Below are positions 17,687-25,706 of a stretch of 38,928 nt of DNA, one piece after another. The stretch comes from Rhodocyclales bacterium (GTDB taxonomy: Bacteria; Pseudomonadota; Gammaproteobacteria; Burkholderiales; Rhodocyclaceae). Location: positions 1-38,928 of the forward strand of contig JACRIY010000126.1 in the NCBI GenBank assembly GCA_016235805.1, read 5' to 3'. The first letter of the stretch is position 1. Every line of letters starts with the position of its first letter. A model generated the notes under the pieces. The model had not been told where the DNA came from. It saw nothing but the letters and a program-made list of their open reading frames with translations, and made no database searches. A program made the translations under genes and the position numbers.

Positions 17687-18451
17687 TCATGCGGGCTCGA
17701 TCAGCGCCCGGTAGGCATGCCAGGTGGCGTGGCCCACCAGCGGCATGGTGACCACAAGGCCGACCAGCGCCGTGGCGATGCCGATTGCGGTGAGCAGCAC
17801 GATCAGCGCCCCCCAGACCAGCATCGCGGGGACATTGCGCACCAGCGCCAGGAAACTACCCAGCATCGCGGTGACCGTGTCCTGGTTGCGGTCCAGCATC
17901 ATCGGGATGGAGACCACGGAAAACGCGAACACCAGGCCGGCAAAAAAGCCGCCCACGGCGACATAGGCGAGCAGGAACTCGATGTTGTCGAACTTCGATA
18001 TCTGGGCAATGAAGCTTTCCAGCGTCGGCATGCCGCCCTCGTAGAACAGCGCGAACATCACCAGCGAGGCGCGCGCCCAGACCAGATAGATGACGATCAG
18101 GATCAGGGAATAGATGCCCATCCCTGCGAGGTTCCTGCGCCAGATGGTCAGGGTCGGCAGCAGGTCGGGCGCTTCGCCTGCCTCGCGCCGGCGAGAGAGT
18201 TCGTACAGGCCGATGGCGAAGAAGGGGCCGACCAGCATGAAGCCGGTGGTGATGGCGGTGACCAGTTGCACGGCATGGCGGAATGCCAGCCAGAGCACGG
18301 CACCGCCCAGCGCAAAGGAGATGCCGTAGAACAGGCTTGCCATGCCGCAGGCCCGGAGGTCGGCCGCGCCGAGTCGCAGCCACTCGATGGGTGCGGTCAG
18401 CGGCAAGCCGCTGCGGACCACGGGAAACGGAGCGTGCTGCGGCGTGCTCAA
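17687..18451 (-). CDS. DUF2189 integral membrane protein
   Basis: About 254 residues with six or more hydrophobic segments, plus charged stretches (LYELSRRREAGEAPDLLPTL) typical of the DUF2189 family. The function is unknown. The frame is open far upstream through the hydrolase gene, so the start must be chosen. A TTG at 18451 overlaps the hydrolase stop (TTGA) and gives an N terminus (STPQHAPFPVVRSGLPL) of family-like length. A GTG 21-24 bases further in is an alternative. The overlap suggests coupling with the hydrolase. Confidence 0.75.
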   Translation of the reverse strand: MSTPQHAPFPVVRSGLPLTAPIEWLRLGAADLRACGMASLFYGISFALGGAVLWLAFRHAVQLVTAITTGFMLVGPFFAIGLYELSRRREAGEAPDLLPTLTIWRRNLAGMGIYSLILIVIYLVWARASLVMFALFYEGGMPTLESFIAQISKFDNIEFLLAYVAVGGFFAGLVFAFSVVSIPMMLDRNQDTVTAMLGSFLALVRNVPAMLVWGALIVLLTAIGIATALVGLVVTMPLVGHATWHAYRALIEPA

Positions 18452-19251
18452 GCGGCGATGAAGGAACGCAGGGTGTCGAGCATCGCGTCGGGCTGTTCCG
18501 AGATGACGTGTCCGGCACCTTCGAGGCTGACCGTCCGCACGTCGCGCAGCGCGGCGGCAAGCCTGGCCGCGGCCTTCGGATTGGTCATCATGTCCCGGTT
18601 GCCGCTGATGATCAGCACCGGGCAGGCGACCGCCGCCGCCGCATCCATGCCGTGGCCATAGGCATTGCAGGCAGCCAGGTCGTTGTGCAGCACGCCGGGC
18701 TTCTGGCGCTCGGCCAGGCGACGCGCAGCGCCGAAATGCCAGATTCCCGGCACGGCGTAGCCGCCCATGGCCGCGCGCGGTGAATGCGACCAGGTGTTGA
18801 TCATGGAAATCGCCTTCGGCTCGTCGTTTTTCGCCGCGTCGAGCAGGGCATCCGACACCGGCATCGGTACCGCGGTGCCGAACAGCGCGATGCGCGCGAT
18901 ACGCGCCGGGTGCCGCGCGGCGCATTCGAGGACGACCAATGAGCCCATGCTGTGGCCGACCAGCGAGACGTTCGGTGCCGTGTCACCAGCGCCGACTTTC
19001 TCCAGCAACAGCTCGATCCAGTCGGCGATGTCCTCGATCGACGGCAGCGGCTTGCCCGCGCTGCGCCCATGGCCAGGCAGGTCAACGGCCAGCACGCCGA
19101 AGCCGTGGTGGGCGAACCAGCGGCTTTGCAGCCCCCAGACGCTGTGGTCGTTCTGCGCGCCGTGGATGAAGACGACGGTCGGCAGCGAGGCATCGAAAGC
19201 CTTGCCGCCGGTGTAGGCGTAGGCCGGCTGGCCGTTGATCTCGAGTTCCAT
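18448..19251 (-). CDS. alpha/beta hydrolase
   Basis: A 267-residue serine hydrolase. It shows the oxyanion strand VVFIHG (about 26-31), the nucleophile elbow GHSMG with S101, a probable acid in ISGNRDMM and a catalytic His in GAGHVISEQ. The set is complete, so an esterase or similar activity is likely; the substrate is unknown. It starts one base after the metY stop and overlaps the DUF2189 start, placing it inside the operon. A reverse-strand copy of the dispersed repeat (18976-18999) is read here as KVGAGDTA, just before the nucleophile strand. Confidence 0.87.
   Translation of the reverse strand: MELEINGQPAYAYTGGKAFDASLPTVVFIHGAQNDHSVWGLQSRWFAHHGFGVLAVDLPGHGRSAGKPLPSIEDIADWIELLLEKVGAGDTAPNVSLVGHSMGSLVVLECAARHPARIARIALFGTAVPMPVSDALLDAAKNDEPKAISMINTWSHSPRAAMGGYAVPGIWHFGAARRLAERQKPGVLHNDLAACNAYGHGMDAAAAVACPVLIISGNRDMMTNPKAAARLAAALRDVRTVSLEGAGHVISEQPDAMLDTLRSFIAA
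18976..18999 (-). repeat. dispersed 24-base element, copy 5 (reverse strand)
   Basis: On the reverse strand the core is exact, followed by TGAC and ACGGCA. It lies inside the alpha/beta hydrolase gene and is read as KVGAGDTA. Confidence 0.8.
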
Positions 19252-19252
19252 G

Positions 19253-20536
19253 TCAGGCCCTGGCAGCGGCAGCCAGGCCGCGGTTCAGGTCCTCGATCAG
19301 GTCGCCGGCATCCTCCAGACCGATGGAAAGGCGGATGGTGCCGGGATGGATGCCGGCGGCGACGAGGGCCTCGTCGGACATGCGGAAATGCGTGGTCGAT
19401 GCCGGATGGATCACCAGCGACTTGGCGTCGCCGACGTTGGCCAGGTGCGAAAACACGCGCAGGGCCTCGATGAACTTGCGTCCGGCGGCGCGGCCTGCCT
19501 TGAGGTTGAAACTGAACACCGAACCGGCGCCGCGCGGCAGCAGCTTTTGCGCCAATGCGTGGTCCGGATGGCTTTCAAGCTCGGGATAGCCGACGCTGGC
19601 GACCAGTTCGCTCTTGACGAGATGGGCGACGGCCTGGCGGGTATTGGCGATGTGGCGCTCCATGCGCAGCGGCAGGGTTTCGACGCCCTGCAGCAACTGG
19701 AAGGCCGTCATCGGGCTCATGCAGGCGCCGAAATCGCGCAGGCCTTCGCGCCGCGCGCGCAGCAGGAAGGCGGCGACTGTCGACTCCTCGCTGAAATCCA
19801 TGCCGTGAAAACCTGCGTAGGGTTCGGTCAGGGTCGGAAACTTGCCCGACTTGTCCCAATCGAAGGTACCGCCATCGACCAGCAGGCCGCCGATGGCGAC
19901 GCCGTGGCCGCCGAGGAACTTGGTCGCCGAATGGAAGATGAGGTCGGCGCCATGGTCGAAGGGGCGCATCAGCCAGGGCGTGGTGAACGTGCTGTCCACC
20001 ATCAGCGGCAGGCCGTGTTCGTGGGCCAGCGCCGACACGGCAGGGATGTCCAGCACGTCGAGGCCGGGGTTGCCCAGCGTCTCGCCGAACAGCAACCGTG
20101 TTTCCGGGCGGATCGCGGCGCGCCACGCATCGAGGTCGCGCGGGTCGACGAAGGTGGTCTGGATGCCGAAGCGGGGCAGCGTGTAGTCGAGCAGGTTGTG
20201 CGAACCGCCGTAAAGCGAACGGCTGGCGACGATGTGGCTGCCGGCGCCCATCAGCGTGGCGATGGCCAGGTGCAGCGCGGCCTGCCCCGAGGCCACGGCG
20301 ATCGCGCCGACGCCGCCTTCGAGCGCGGCAATGCGCTCTTCGAGCACGGCATTGGTCGGATTGGAAATGCGCGAATACACATGGCCGCCGCGCTCCATGT
20401 TGAACAGCGATGCGGCGTGGTCGGAATCCTTGAAGACGAAGGAGGTTGTCAGGTAGATCGGCGTCGCGCGCGCGCCATGGGTCGCGTCTGGCACCTGCCC
20501 CGCGTGCAGCGCCAGCGTATCAAAATTGTAGGTCAT
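19253..20536 (-). CDS. metY: O-acetylhomoserine sulfhydrylase-type PLP enzyme
   Basis: A 427-residue Cys/Met-metabolism PLP enzyme. Visible marks are LHAGQVPDATHGARATPIYL near the N terminus, the YSRISNPTN motif, the ASGQAALHLAI phosphate-binding region, and the Schiff-base lysine K206 in HSATKFLGGHG. The length and N terminus fit O-acetylhomoserine aminocarboxypropyltransferase (MetY), which makes homocysteine from O-acetylhomoserine and sulfide. O-succinylhomoserine sulfhydrylase (MetZ) is usually shorter but is the main alternative. It lies nine bases after the DUF465 gene and one base before the hydrolase. Confidence 0.88.
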   Translation of the reverse strand: MTYNFDTLALHAGQVPDATHGARATPIYLTTSFVFKDSDHAASLFNMERGGHVYSRISNPTNAVLEERIAALEGGVGAIAVASGQAALHLAIATLMGAGSHIVASRSLYGGSHNLLDYTLPRFGIQTTFVDPRDLDAWRAAIRPETRLLFGETLGNPGLDVLDIPAVSALAHEHGLPLMVDSTFTTPWLMRPFDHGADLIFHSATKFLGGHGVAIGGLLVDGGTFDWDKSGKFPTLTEPYAGFHGMDFSEESTVAAFLLRARREGLRDFGACMSPMTAFQLLQGVETLPLRMERHIANTRQAVAHLVKSELVASVGYPELESHPDHALAQKLLPRGAGSVFSFNLKAGRAAGRKFIEALRVFSHLANVGDAKSLVIHPASTTHFRMSDEALVAAGIHPGTIRLSIGLEDAGDLIEDLNRGLAAAARA

Positions 20537-20545
20537 GCCATTCGC

Positions 20546-20764
20546 CTAGGCATATTCATCGGGATCCAGCAGGCGCTCCAGCGCGGAGATGCGGTCCTTG
20601 ATCACCAGCTTGCGCTTCTTCAGGCGTCGCACCATCAGGTCGTCGTCGGGCGGTGCCAGGGTCAGCCGTTCGATAGCCTCGTCGAGGTCCCGATGCTCGA
20701 CGCGCAGCTCGACAAGTCTCGCGCGCAGTGCTTCAGGGGTTTCGGGCGCGTCGTTGGCGGCCAT
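20546..20764 (-). CDS. DUF465/YdcH-like small protein
   Basis: A 72-residue charged, helical protein. The core ELRVEHRDLDEAIERL followed by LKKRKLVIKDRISALE is the DUF465 (YdcH) pattern of paired amphipathic helices. The function is unknown. It sits 15 bases after the CBS gene and nine before metY. Its short length is normal for the family. Confidence 0.85.
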   Translation of the reverse strand: MAANDAPETPEALRARLVELRVEHRDLDEAIERLTLAPPDDDLMVRRLKKRKLVIKDRISALERLLDPDEYA

Positions 20765-20779
20765 GGCACTCGACGGGAC

Positions 20780-21211
20780 TCAGCTGGCGATGTACTGCTC
20801 GAGTTGCTGGATCAGGAACTGCTGCTCGGAGATGGTTTCCTTGAGCAGGTCGCGGATCGAGACCATGCCAAGCACTTTCATCCTGGCGTCGAGTACGGGC
20901 AGGTGGCGAAAGTGCTTGTCGGTCATCAGTGCCATGGCCTGGTCGACGGTTTGCTCCGGCAGGGCATACAGGACCTTTTCGGTCATGATTTCCTTGACCG
21001 CCATTTCCTTGGAGGATTTGCCGAGCAGGATCACCTTGCGGGCGTAGTCGCGCTCGCTGAATATGCCGACGAGCTTGTCGTCTCGCATCACCAGCAGGGC
21101 GCCGATATCGTGTTTGGCCATGAGCTCAAGGGCAGTGAATACCGAATCGTCGGGGCCCACCGAAAGCGGCGTACGCGGCTTTTCGCCGAGCAGTTGTTTC
21201 AGGGTTTTCAT
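20780..21211 (-). CDS. CBS-domain pair protein
   Basis: A 143-residue protein made almost wholly of two CBS domains (about 10-65 and 75-130), with typical strands such as ALELMAKHDIGALLVM and VLGMVSIRDLL. Such pairs bind adenine nucleotides and sense energy state; no catalytic partner is fused. The start MKTLKQLL at 21211 is set by a strong ribosome site, GAGGAGG, eight bases upstream on the reverse strand. An upstream in-frame start at 21277 would add 22 unlikely residues. It is the first gene of the probable six-gene operon running to yhhN. Confidence 0.88.
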   Translation of the reverse strand: MKTLKQLLGEKPRTPLSVGPDDSVFTALELMAKHDIGALLVMRDDKLVGIFSERDYARKVILLGKSSKEMAVKEIMTEKVLYALPEQTVDQAMALMTDKHFRHLPVLDARMKVLGMVSIRDLLKETISEQQFLIQQLEQYIAS

Positions 21212-21367
21212 GGTGACTCCTCCTCTCGTTTGGGATGGCCGTTGTGCGGCCGGTTGTTGTTCGGGGCGGGCGCCCAAGCTTGGCGCATTTCGTTTTGGCT
21301 ATTGTGCAGGAAGTTGCGTGCTTGGTGTTTCCTGATGTCGGAAAATGGATCCGCTGATGGACCGGCT

Positions 21368-22009
21368 CTATTCGGCGAGCCCGTGTTCGAGTCCGTAGCG
21401 GATCAGTTCGGCCGTGCTCTTGAGCCCCATCTTTTCCAGAAGGCGCGCGCGGTAGGTGCTGACGGTGGCGACTCCGAGGTTCAGGGCCTCGGCGATCTGG
21501 GTCAGGGTCTTGCCGCCGGCAATCATGACCAGCACCTGGTATTCCCTGTCGGTGATGCGTTCGTGCGGGGAGCGGTCCGAATTGTCCGAGATCGCTTCGG
21601 CCAGTTGCTGGGCGACGGCAGGGCTGAGGTACTTCTTGCCCGCGGCGACCTGTCGGATAGCGGTGACCAGCAGCTCCGGCGCGCTCTGCTTGGTCAGGTA
21701 GCCCGAGGCGCCGGCCTTCAGGGCGCGCACCGCGTATTGCTCCTCCGGATGCATGCTCAGTATCAGCACCGGCAGGCGCGGAAATTCTTTTTTGAGTTGT
21801 TTCAGCGTGTCAATGCCGTTGCGGTTCGGCATCGATACGTCGAGCAGGAACACGTCCCAAGGCTGCTGCCTGGCCAGGCTGAGCGCCTCCGCCCCATCGT
21901 CGGCCTCGCCCGTCACCAGGAGGTCTTCCGTGTCGGAAAGGATCTGCTTGAGCCCCTGTCGCACGATGGCGTGGTCATCGGCAATCAGGACGTGAATCTT
22001 GTCGGCCAT
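21368..22009 (-). CDS. NarL/LuxR-family response regulator
   Basis: A 213-residue regulator. The receiver has D11/D12 and phospho-acceptor D57 in FLLDVSMPNRNG, with switch residues in LILSMH and a Lys in LTKQSAP. The C-terminal LuxR helix-turn-helix includes LTQIAEALNLGVATVSTYRARLLEKMG. It is the likely partner of the kinase 47 bases upstream on the same strand. It resembles the UvrY/GacA type, but the regulon cannot be read from the window. Confidence 0.9.
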   Translation of the reverse strand: MADKIHVLIADDHAIVRQGLKQILSDTEDLLVTGEADDGAEALSLARQQPWDVFLLDVSMPNRNGIDTLKQLKKEFPRLPVLILSMHPEEQYAVRALKAGASGYLTKQSAPELLVTAIRQVAAGKKYLSPAVAQQLAEAISDNSDRSPHERITDREYQVLVMIAGGKTLTQIAEALNLGVATVSTYRARLLEKMGLKSTAELIRYGLEHGLAE

Positions 22010-22056
22010 GGTCGGGAGGCTTGGTTTCTCGGTGAAGTCAGGGCATCAGGCCATGA

Positions 22057-23583
22057 CTAGAACAGGTTGCGTTGCACGTCTTCTTCACTGGGGGTTTCGA
22101 CCCCGGGACGCTCCGGAACACGCAGAATGATATGAGTGCCGCCATGCTCTGCCGGCCCGATGGAAAACTCGCCGGCCAGGCTCAGTACCCGCTCCCGAAT
22201 CCCGCGCAGGCCAAAGGATCTCGGCTTTTGCATGTCCTGCTCGGAAATCCCCCGTCCGTTGTCCCGAATCTCAAGCAGGATGTTACCGCGTTCGCGCCGC
22301 AAACGCATCACGACGAGCGATGCATGGGCATGCTTGGCGATATTGGTCAGGGCCTCCTGCGCGATGCGGAACAGGGCCAAAGAAGTGTCGGGGTCCGGCT
22401 CGATCGCGTCTTCGTCGCATTGCACGCGACAGGGAATCGCGAAACGCTGGGTGAAGTCCTCCGCCTGGCATTCGATCGCCGCGGGCAGGCCGAATTCCTT
22501 CAGTATGCCGGGGCGCAATTCGCGGGCGACCCGGCTGGCGGTGCTCATCGCCTGATCGAGCAGGTTTTCGATCGAGTGGGCCTTTTCCCGCAGGCGCTCG
22601 GCGCCTTCGGGCAGCTTGCTTGCCAACTGGGCCGCCTCGATCTTCAGGAAAACAAGGATTGAACCGAGTTCGTCGTGGATGTCGCGCGAGATCCTTTCGC
22701 GCTCCTCTTCCTTGGCGGCTTCGAGATGGGTGGAAAGCTCGGCTAGCTGCTGGCGCGAGCCGCGCAGTTCCGCTTCGCTTTCCTTGCTCTCGGTGATGTT
22801 GCTGGCAATTCCGCGCCACTCGACCACTCCCGAATCGAAGCGATGCGGCGTGGATCGCAGATTGATCCATTTCTGCCTGGCGCGGCCGCGCGTGTGGCCC
22901 TCCCAGTTGAGCAATGTGCCCCGCGCGGCCGACTCGCGCAATGCCTGTTCGAGGCTCTTGCGCTTTTCGGCGTCGAAGGCGTCGAACAGCTTGTCGGCGG
23001 AAGCGAGGAGGTGTTGCTGCTTGAAGCCGAAGAGTTTCTGGCAGCCTTCGCTGACGAACAGGAATCGATATCCGCCTTCCGCGTCGCGTCGCAGGTGGAA
23101 CAACATGCCGGGCAGGTTCGAGGCCAGCGCGTCGAAGCGTGCCTGGCTTTCATTCAGCATTTCCAGTGCCGCCCGATGGTCGGCGCGGTGGCGCGCTTCG
23201 CGCACCTCGCGTTCGACTGCCGGAACCAGGCGTTCCAAGCGATCCGCCTCGATCACGTCGCGCGCGCCGGCTTTCATCGCGGCCTGCATCGGGCAGTCAT
23301 CACCAGGACCGGCGACCAGGATCAGCGGCAGGTCGACGCCACTGGATTCGATCTCGCGCAAGGCCGCCTGAAGCGTGAAACCGGAAAGCCCGGGCAGGTA
23401 GAGTGCCGCGTCCCACGGCTGCTCGCTAAGTGCATTCAGCAGTTCCGCAGCAGTCCCGACCCGCTGGAATTCCCCGGTCTTGCCGGCATTCGCCAGGACG
23501 GGCATGAGGTGCGCCGCCTTGCCGTCGGTCGCGGCGATGACCAGCAGGTTCAACGGTTGGCGGGAGGGGGAGGTGGCGATCAT
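22057..23583 (-). CDS. PAS sensor kinase (NarX/HisKA_3 type) with degenerate N-terminal receiver
   Basis: A 508-residue soluble kinase. Residues about 10-125 have the receiver fold pattern but lack its acidic residues: strand one reads LLVIAATDG, and the phospho-acceptor strand reads AALYLPGLSG with no Asp. A PAS domain follows (about 150-270), then a coiled segment and a HisKA_3 domain with H303 in RDIHDELGS. The ATPase domain has EALTNIAKHA, EIRDNGRGI and SFGLRGIRERV. It should phosphorylate the NarL-type regulator encoded just downstream. There is no membrane segment, so the input is cytoplasmic. The gene is divergent from tRNA-Thr. Confidence 0.88.
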   Translation of the reverse strand: MIATSPSRQPLNLLVIAATDGKAAHLMPVLANAGKTGEFQRVGTAAELLNALSEQPWDAALYLPGLSGFTLQAALREIESSGVDLPLILVAGPGDDCPMQAAMKAGARDVIEADRLERLVPAVEREVREARHRADHRAALEMLNESQARFDALASNLPGMLFHLRRDAEGGYRFLFVSEGCQKLFGFKQQHLLASADKLFDAFDAEKRKSLEQALRESAARGTLLNWEGHTRGRARQKWINLRSTPHRFDSGVVEWRGIASNITESKESEAELRGSRQQLAELSTHLEAAKEEERERISRDIHDELGSILVFLKIEAAQLASKLPEGAERLREKAHSIENLLDQAMSTASRVARELRPGILKEFGLPAAIECQAEDFTQRFAIPCRVQCDEDAIEPDPDTSLALFRIAQEALTNIAKHAHASLVVMRLRRERGNILLEIRDNGRGISEQDMQKPRSFGLRGIRERVLSLAGEFSIGPAEHGGTHIILRVPERPGVETPSEEDVQRNLF

Positions 23584-23632
23584 GGCGGCGTCGGATGTGG
23601 CGGAGGCGGAGTTTAATGCGGAATGGCTCCGC

Positions 23633-23638
23633 TATAAT
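23633..23638 (+). promoter_or_regulatory. -10 element of the tRNA-Thr promoter
   Basis: A perfect TATAAT ends nine bases before the first base of the mature tRNA, followed by a GC-rich discriminator (TCGCCC), as in stringently controlled stable-RNA promoters. The -35 region (around 23610-23616) is poor. Confidence 0.6.
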
Positions 23639-23647
23639 TCGCCCTGA

Positions 23648-23723
23648 GCCGGCATAGCTCAGATGGTAGAGCAACCGCCTTGTAAGCGGTAGGTCACCAG
23701 TTCGATTCCGGTTGCCGGCACCA
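23648..23723 (+). tRNA. tRNA-Thr (anticodon TGT)
   Basis: A 76-base tRNA with an encoded CCA end. The acceptor stem pairs GCCGGCA (23648-23654) with TGCCGGC (23713-23719), and the discriminator is A. The D-arm (AGCTCAGATGGTAGAGC), an anticodon stem ACCGC/GCGGT with TGT at 23681-23683 (positions 34-36), and the T-arm with TTCGATT are all present. It should read ACA and other Thr codons by wobble. Confidence 0.97.
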
Positions 23724-23726
23724 GTG

Positions 23727-23759
23727 AAAGCGCCTCCCGCAAAACGGGGGGCGCTTTTC
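23727..23759 (+). terminator. rho-independent terminator after tRNA-Thr
   Basis: A 13-pair stem, AAAGCGCCTCCCG with CGGGGGGCGCTTT (one T-G wobble), encloses the loop CAAAA and is followed by further T residues. It begins three bases after the tRNA CCA end. Confidence 0.88.
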
Positions 23760-23780
23760 TTCGACGGTTCCACGCACCAT

Positions 23781-23811
23781 AAAAAAAGGGACCGGAAGAG
23801 TGTCCGGTCCC
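23781..23811 (-). terminator. rho-independent terminator of the tmRNA gene
   Basis: On the reverse strand GGGACCGGA pairs with TCCGGTCCC around a short loop, followed by seven T residues. It lies eight bases beyond the tmRNA CCA end. Confidence 0.9.
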
Positions 23812-23818
23812 GATTAAA

Positions 23819-24180
23819 TGGTGGAGGCGGCGGGAATTGAACCCGCGTCCATAAGTGCGCCACATACAGTTCTACATACTTAGCCGCGTCATTTGATTTA
23901 ACCCGCAGCCCGCCGACGGACAGGCTGGATGCAGGCGATTCGCTGGATTTTCGAACCGTGCATCGCGACTCTGCACAGCCTTAGCATCTGTTAATGATCC
24001 CGATGCAACTTGCGTTGCCTGGCCCAGATGCAAACCAGTTCAGGAGCCAGCCGCAATTAAGCGGCTAGAGCGAAACGCTCGTCGTTGGCAGTTAGTGCTT
24101 TCCAGATGGATTTACGAGGTACCCGGATCCTCGGTATGCCCTGCATGCTTTGTCACCCATGTCGAAGCCATGTCGCCCCC
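23819..24180 (-). ncRNA. ssrA: tmRNA (one-piece)
   Basis: A 362-base transfer-messenger RNA that rescues stalled ribosomes. The 5' end GGGGGCGACATGGCTTCGAC pairs with the 3' end CGCCTCC, with a G-U pair at position 3, the alanyl-tRNA synthetase identity element. The T-arm sequence GGTTCAATTCC and an encoded CCA are present. It is the standard uninterrupted form, not the permuted two-piece form found in some other proteobacteria. The gene is convergent with tRNA-Thr and lies 50 bases downstream of gph on the same strand. Confidence 0.97.
24057..24089 (-). other. tmRNA tag-peptide reading frame
   Basis: Ten codons beginning at a GCC resume codon, then TAA, encode ANDERFALAA. The LAA end is the ClpXP degradation signal. 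The ANDERFALAA form is typical of betaproteobacteria. Confidence 0.95.
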
Positions 24181-24230
24181 TGGATGTCGCCTATCAGATG
24201 GAGCCTGATACGCGCTTTGCAAGCCGGATT

Positions 24231-24890
24231 CTAGCGCTTTCGCGTGGCAAGGCCGAGTATTTCGCGAGGCGCCTCCGCAATCGCATCGGCTCCCCAGCTG
24301 GCCGGCGGCTTGCCATCTCCAAGATAACCCCAGGCGGCAACCACGGTCGTCATGCCTACCGCGCGTCCGGAGGTGACGTCGCGCTCGTCGTCACCGACGT
24401 AGATGCACCTGGACGCTGAAACTCCCATCAAGGCGCTGGCCAGATGCATCGGGTCGGCGTTCGGCTTTGCGCGTCTGGCGCTGTCGCCACAGACGACGCA
24501 AATGCAGCGCTGGCGCAAGCCCAGGCCTTCGACCAACGGGATGGCGAAGCGCTGCGACTTGTTGGTCACGATTCCCCAGGGAATCGCACGGCTGTCGAGT
24601 TCGTCGAGATGCTCCGCCATGCCGTCGAACAGGCGGGTGCCGACACAGAGAGCATCCTGGTAGATCGCCAGGAAGCGCTGCTGCAGGTCCGGATATCGCG
24701 AGTCGGCCGGGGCTATACCCAAGCCGGCGCCGATCATCCCGCGCGCGCCGGAAGACACGTGTGGCCGCAGCATTTCCATCGGCAGTGGCGGGTGTCCCTG
24801 CTCGTGCAGCAGTTGGTTGAGCGCCCCGCCGAGGTCGGGCGCGGTATCGGCCAGGGTACCGTCGAGATCGAACAGTACGGCTTCAAGCAC
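24231..24890 (-). CDS. gph: phosphoglycolate phosphatase (HAD family)
   Basis: A 219-residue haloacid dehalogenase-type phosphatase. It shows the nucleophile motif FDLDGTLAD (D8, D10), a helical cap domain, the conserved Thr/Asn in GIVTNKS, a Lys in RRAKPNADP and the acidic motif YVGDDERDV. Gph removes phosphate from 2-phosphoglycolate, though HAD specificity is hard to prove from sequence. The name rests on the close link with ubiG, a common pairing in proteobacteria. Its start overlaps the ubiG end by eight bases. Confidence 0.88.
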   Translation of the reverse strand: MLEAVLFDLDGTLADTAPDLGGALNQLLHEQGHPPLPMEMLRPHVSSGARGMIGAGLGIAPADSRYPDLQQRFLAIYQDALCVGTRLFDGMAEHLDELDSRAIPWGIVTNKSQRFAIPLVEGLGLRQRCICVVCGDSARRAKPNADPMHLASALMGVSASRCIYVGDDERDVTSGRAVGMTTVVAAWGYLGDGKPPASWGADAIAEAPREILGLATRKR

Positions 24891-25590
24891 CGAGTCTGGC
24901 CCGGATCAGGTAATTGACGTCGGTATCGCCACCAATCACGCCCTGGCGAGTGAATGGGTTGTAGCGCAGGCCGGTGATATCCAGCACTTCGAGACCGGCA
25001 GCCCGACACAGGCGGGCCAGTTCGCCAGGCTTGAGGAATCGCGTGTAATCGTGGGTGCCGCGCGGAATCAGATTGAACACATACTCGGCACCGACCACCG
25101 CGAGCAGGTAGGCCTTGGCATTGCGGTTGAGAGTGGACAGGAATACCTGCCCACCGGGCTTCACCAGGCGGGCGCAGGCCTTGACGGTGCTGGCCGGATC
25201 CGGTACGTGCTCCAGCATTTCAAGGCAGGTGACGACATCGAAGCCGGCCGGGTTTTCGTCGGCCATGGTTTCCGCGGCGATCAGCCGATAGTCGATCGCG
25301 TGCCCGCTTTCGTAGAGGTGCAGGCGGGCGATTCCGAGCGCCTTTTCGGAGAGGTCGATCCCGGTTACCTGTGCCCCCAGTGCCGCCATGCCTTCGCTGA
25401 GCAGTCCGCCACCGCACCCCACATCGATCACGCGCTTGCCCTTGATCTCGGCGTGGCCGTCGATCCATGCAACGCGGGCCGGGTTGATGTCATGCAGGGG
25501 ACGGAACTCCGAATTCGGATCCCACCAGCGATGGGCGGTTTCACTGAATTTGTCGATTTCGTGCTGGTCGGCGTTGGTGGTTGAATTCAT
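24883..25590 (-). CDS. ubiG: UbiG, ubiquinone O-methyltransferase
   Basis: A 235-residue SAM-dependent methyltransferase. The N-terminal [20 protein letters not shown] is a UbiG signature. The SAM-binding loop is DVGCGGG (56-62), followed by the acidic strand end GIDLSE. It performs both O-methylations of ubiquinone synthesis. The gph gene overlaps its 3' end, and ompA lies upstream on the same strand, separated by a strong terminator. Confidence 0.94.
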   Translation of the reverse strand: MNSTTNADQHEIDKFSETAHRWWDPNSEFRPLHDINPARVAWIDGHAEIKGKRVIDVGCGGGLLSEGMAALGAQVTGIDLSEKALGIARLHLYESGHAIDYRLIAAETMADENPAGFDVVTCLEMLEHVPDPASTVKACARLVKPGGQVFLSTLNRNAKAYLLAVVGAEYVFNLIPRGTHDYTRFLKPGELARLCRAAGLEVLDITGLRYNPFTRQGVIGGDTDVNYLIRARLGA

Positions 25591-25663
25591 TACCGGATAT
25601 GCGATGTTCGGATGGCAGGGGCAAAATCCCTCTGGCTAACGTTCGCCCCTCCGGGCGGACATA

Positions 25664-25690
25664 AAAAAGCCCTGCAGGGCAGGGCTTTTT
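25664..25690 (-). terminator. rho-independent terminator after ompA
   Basis: A perfect 12-pair inverted repeat: AAAAAGCCCTGC (25664-25675) and GCAGGGCTTTTT (25679-25690) with a three-base loop. Because both flanks carry A/T runs it could act in both directions. It sits between ompA and ubiG and so should separate their transcription. Confidence 0.9.
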
Positions 25691-25706
25691 CCGGAGTCGT
25701 TCGGTA

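Noticed and set aside
19235..22060. 941-codon forward open frame across metY, the DUF465 and CBS genes and the response regulator
   Set aside because: It runs antisense to several well-supported genes and has no family-like motifs; it is a codon-bias shadow.
23819..24180. tmRNA 3' end as an attachment site of an integrated island
   Set aside because: No integrase, no second copy of the tmRNA end and no foreign-looking genes were seen nearby.
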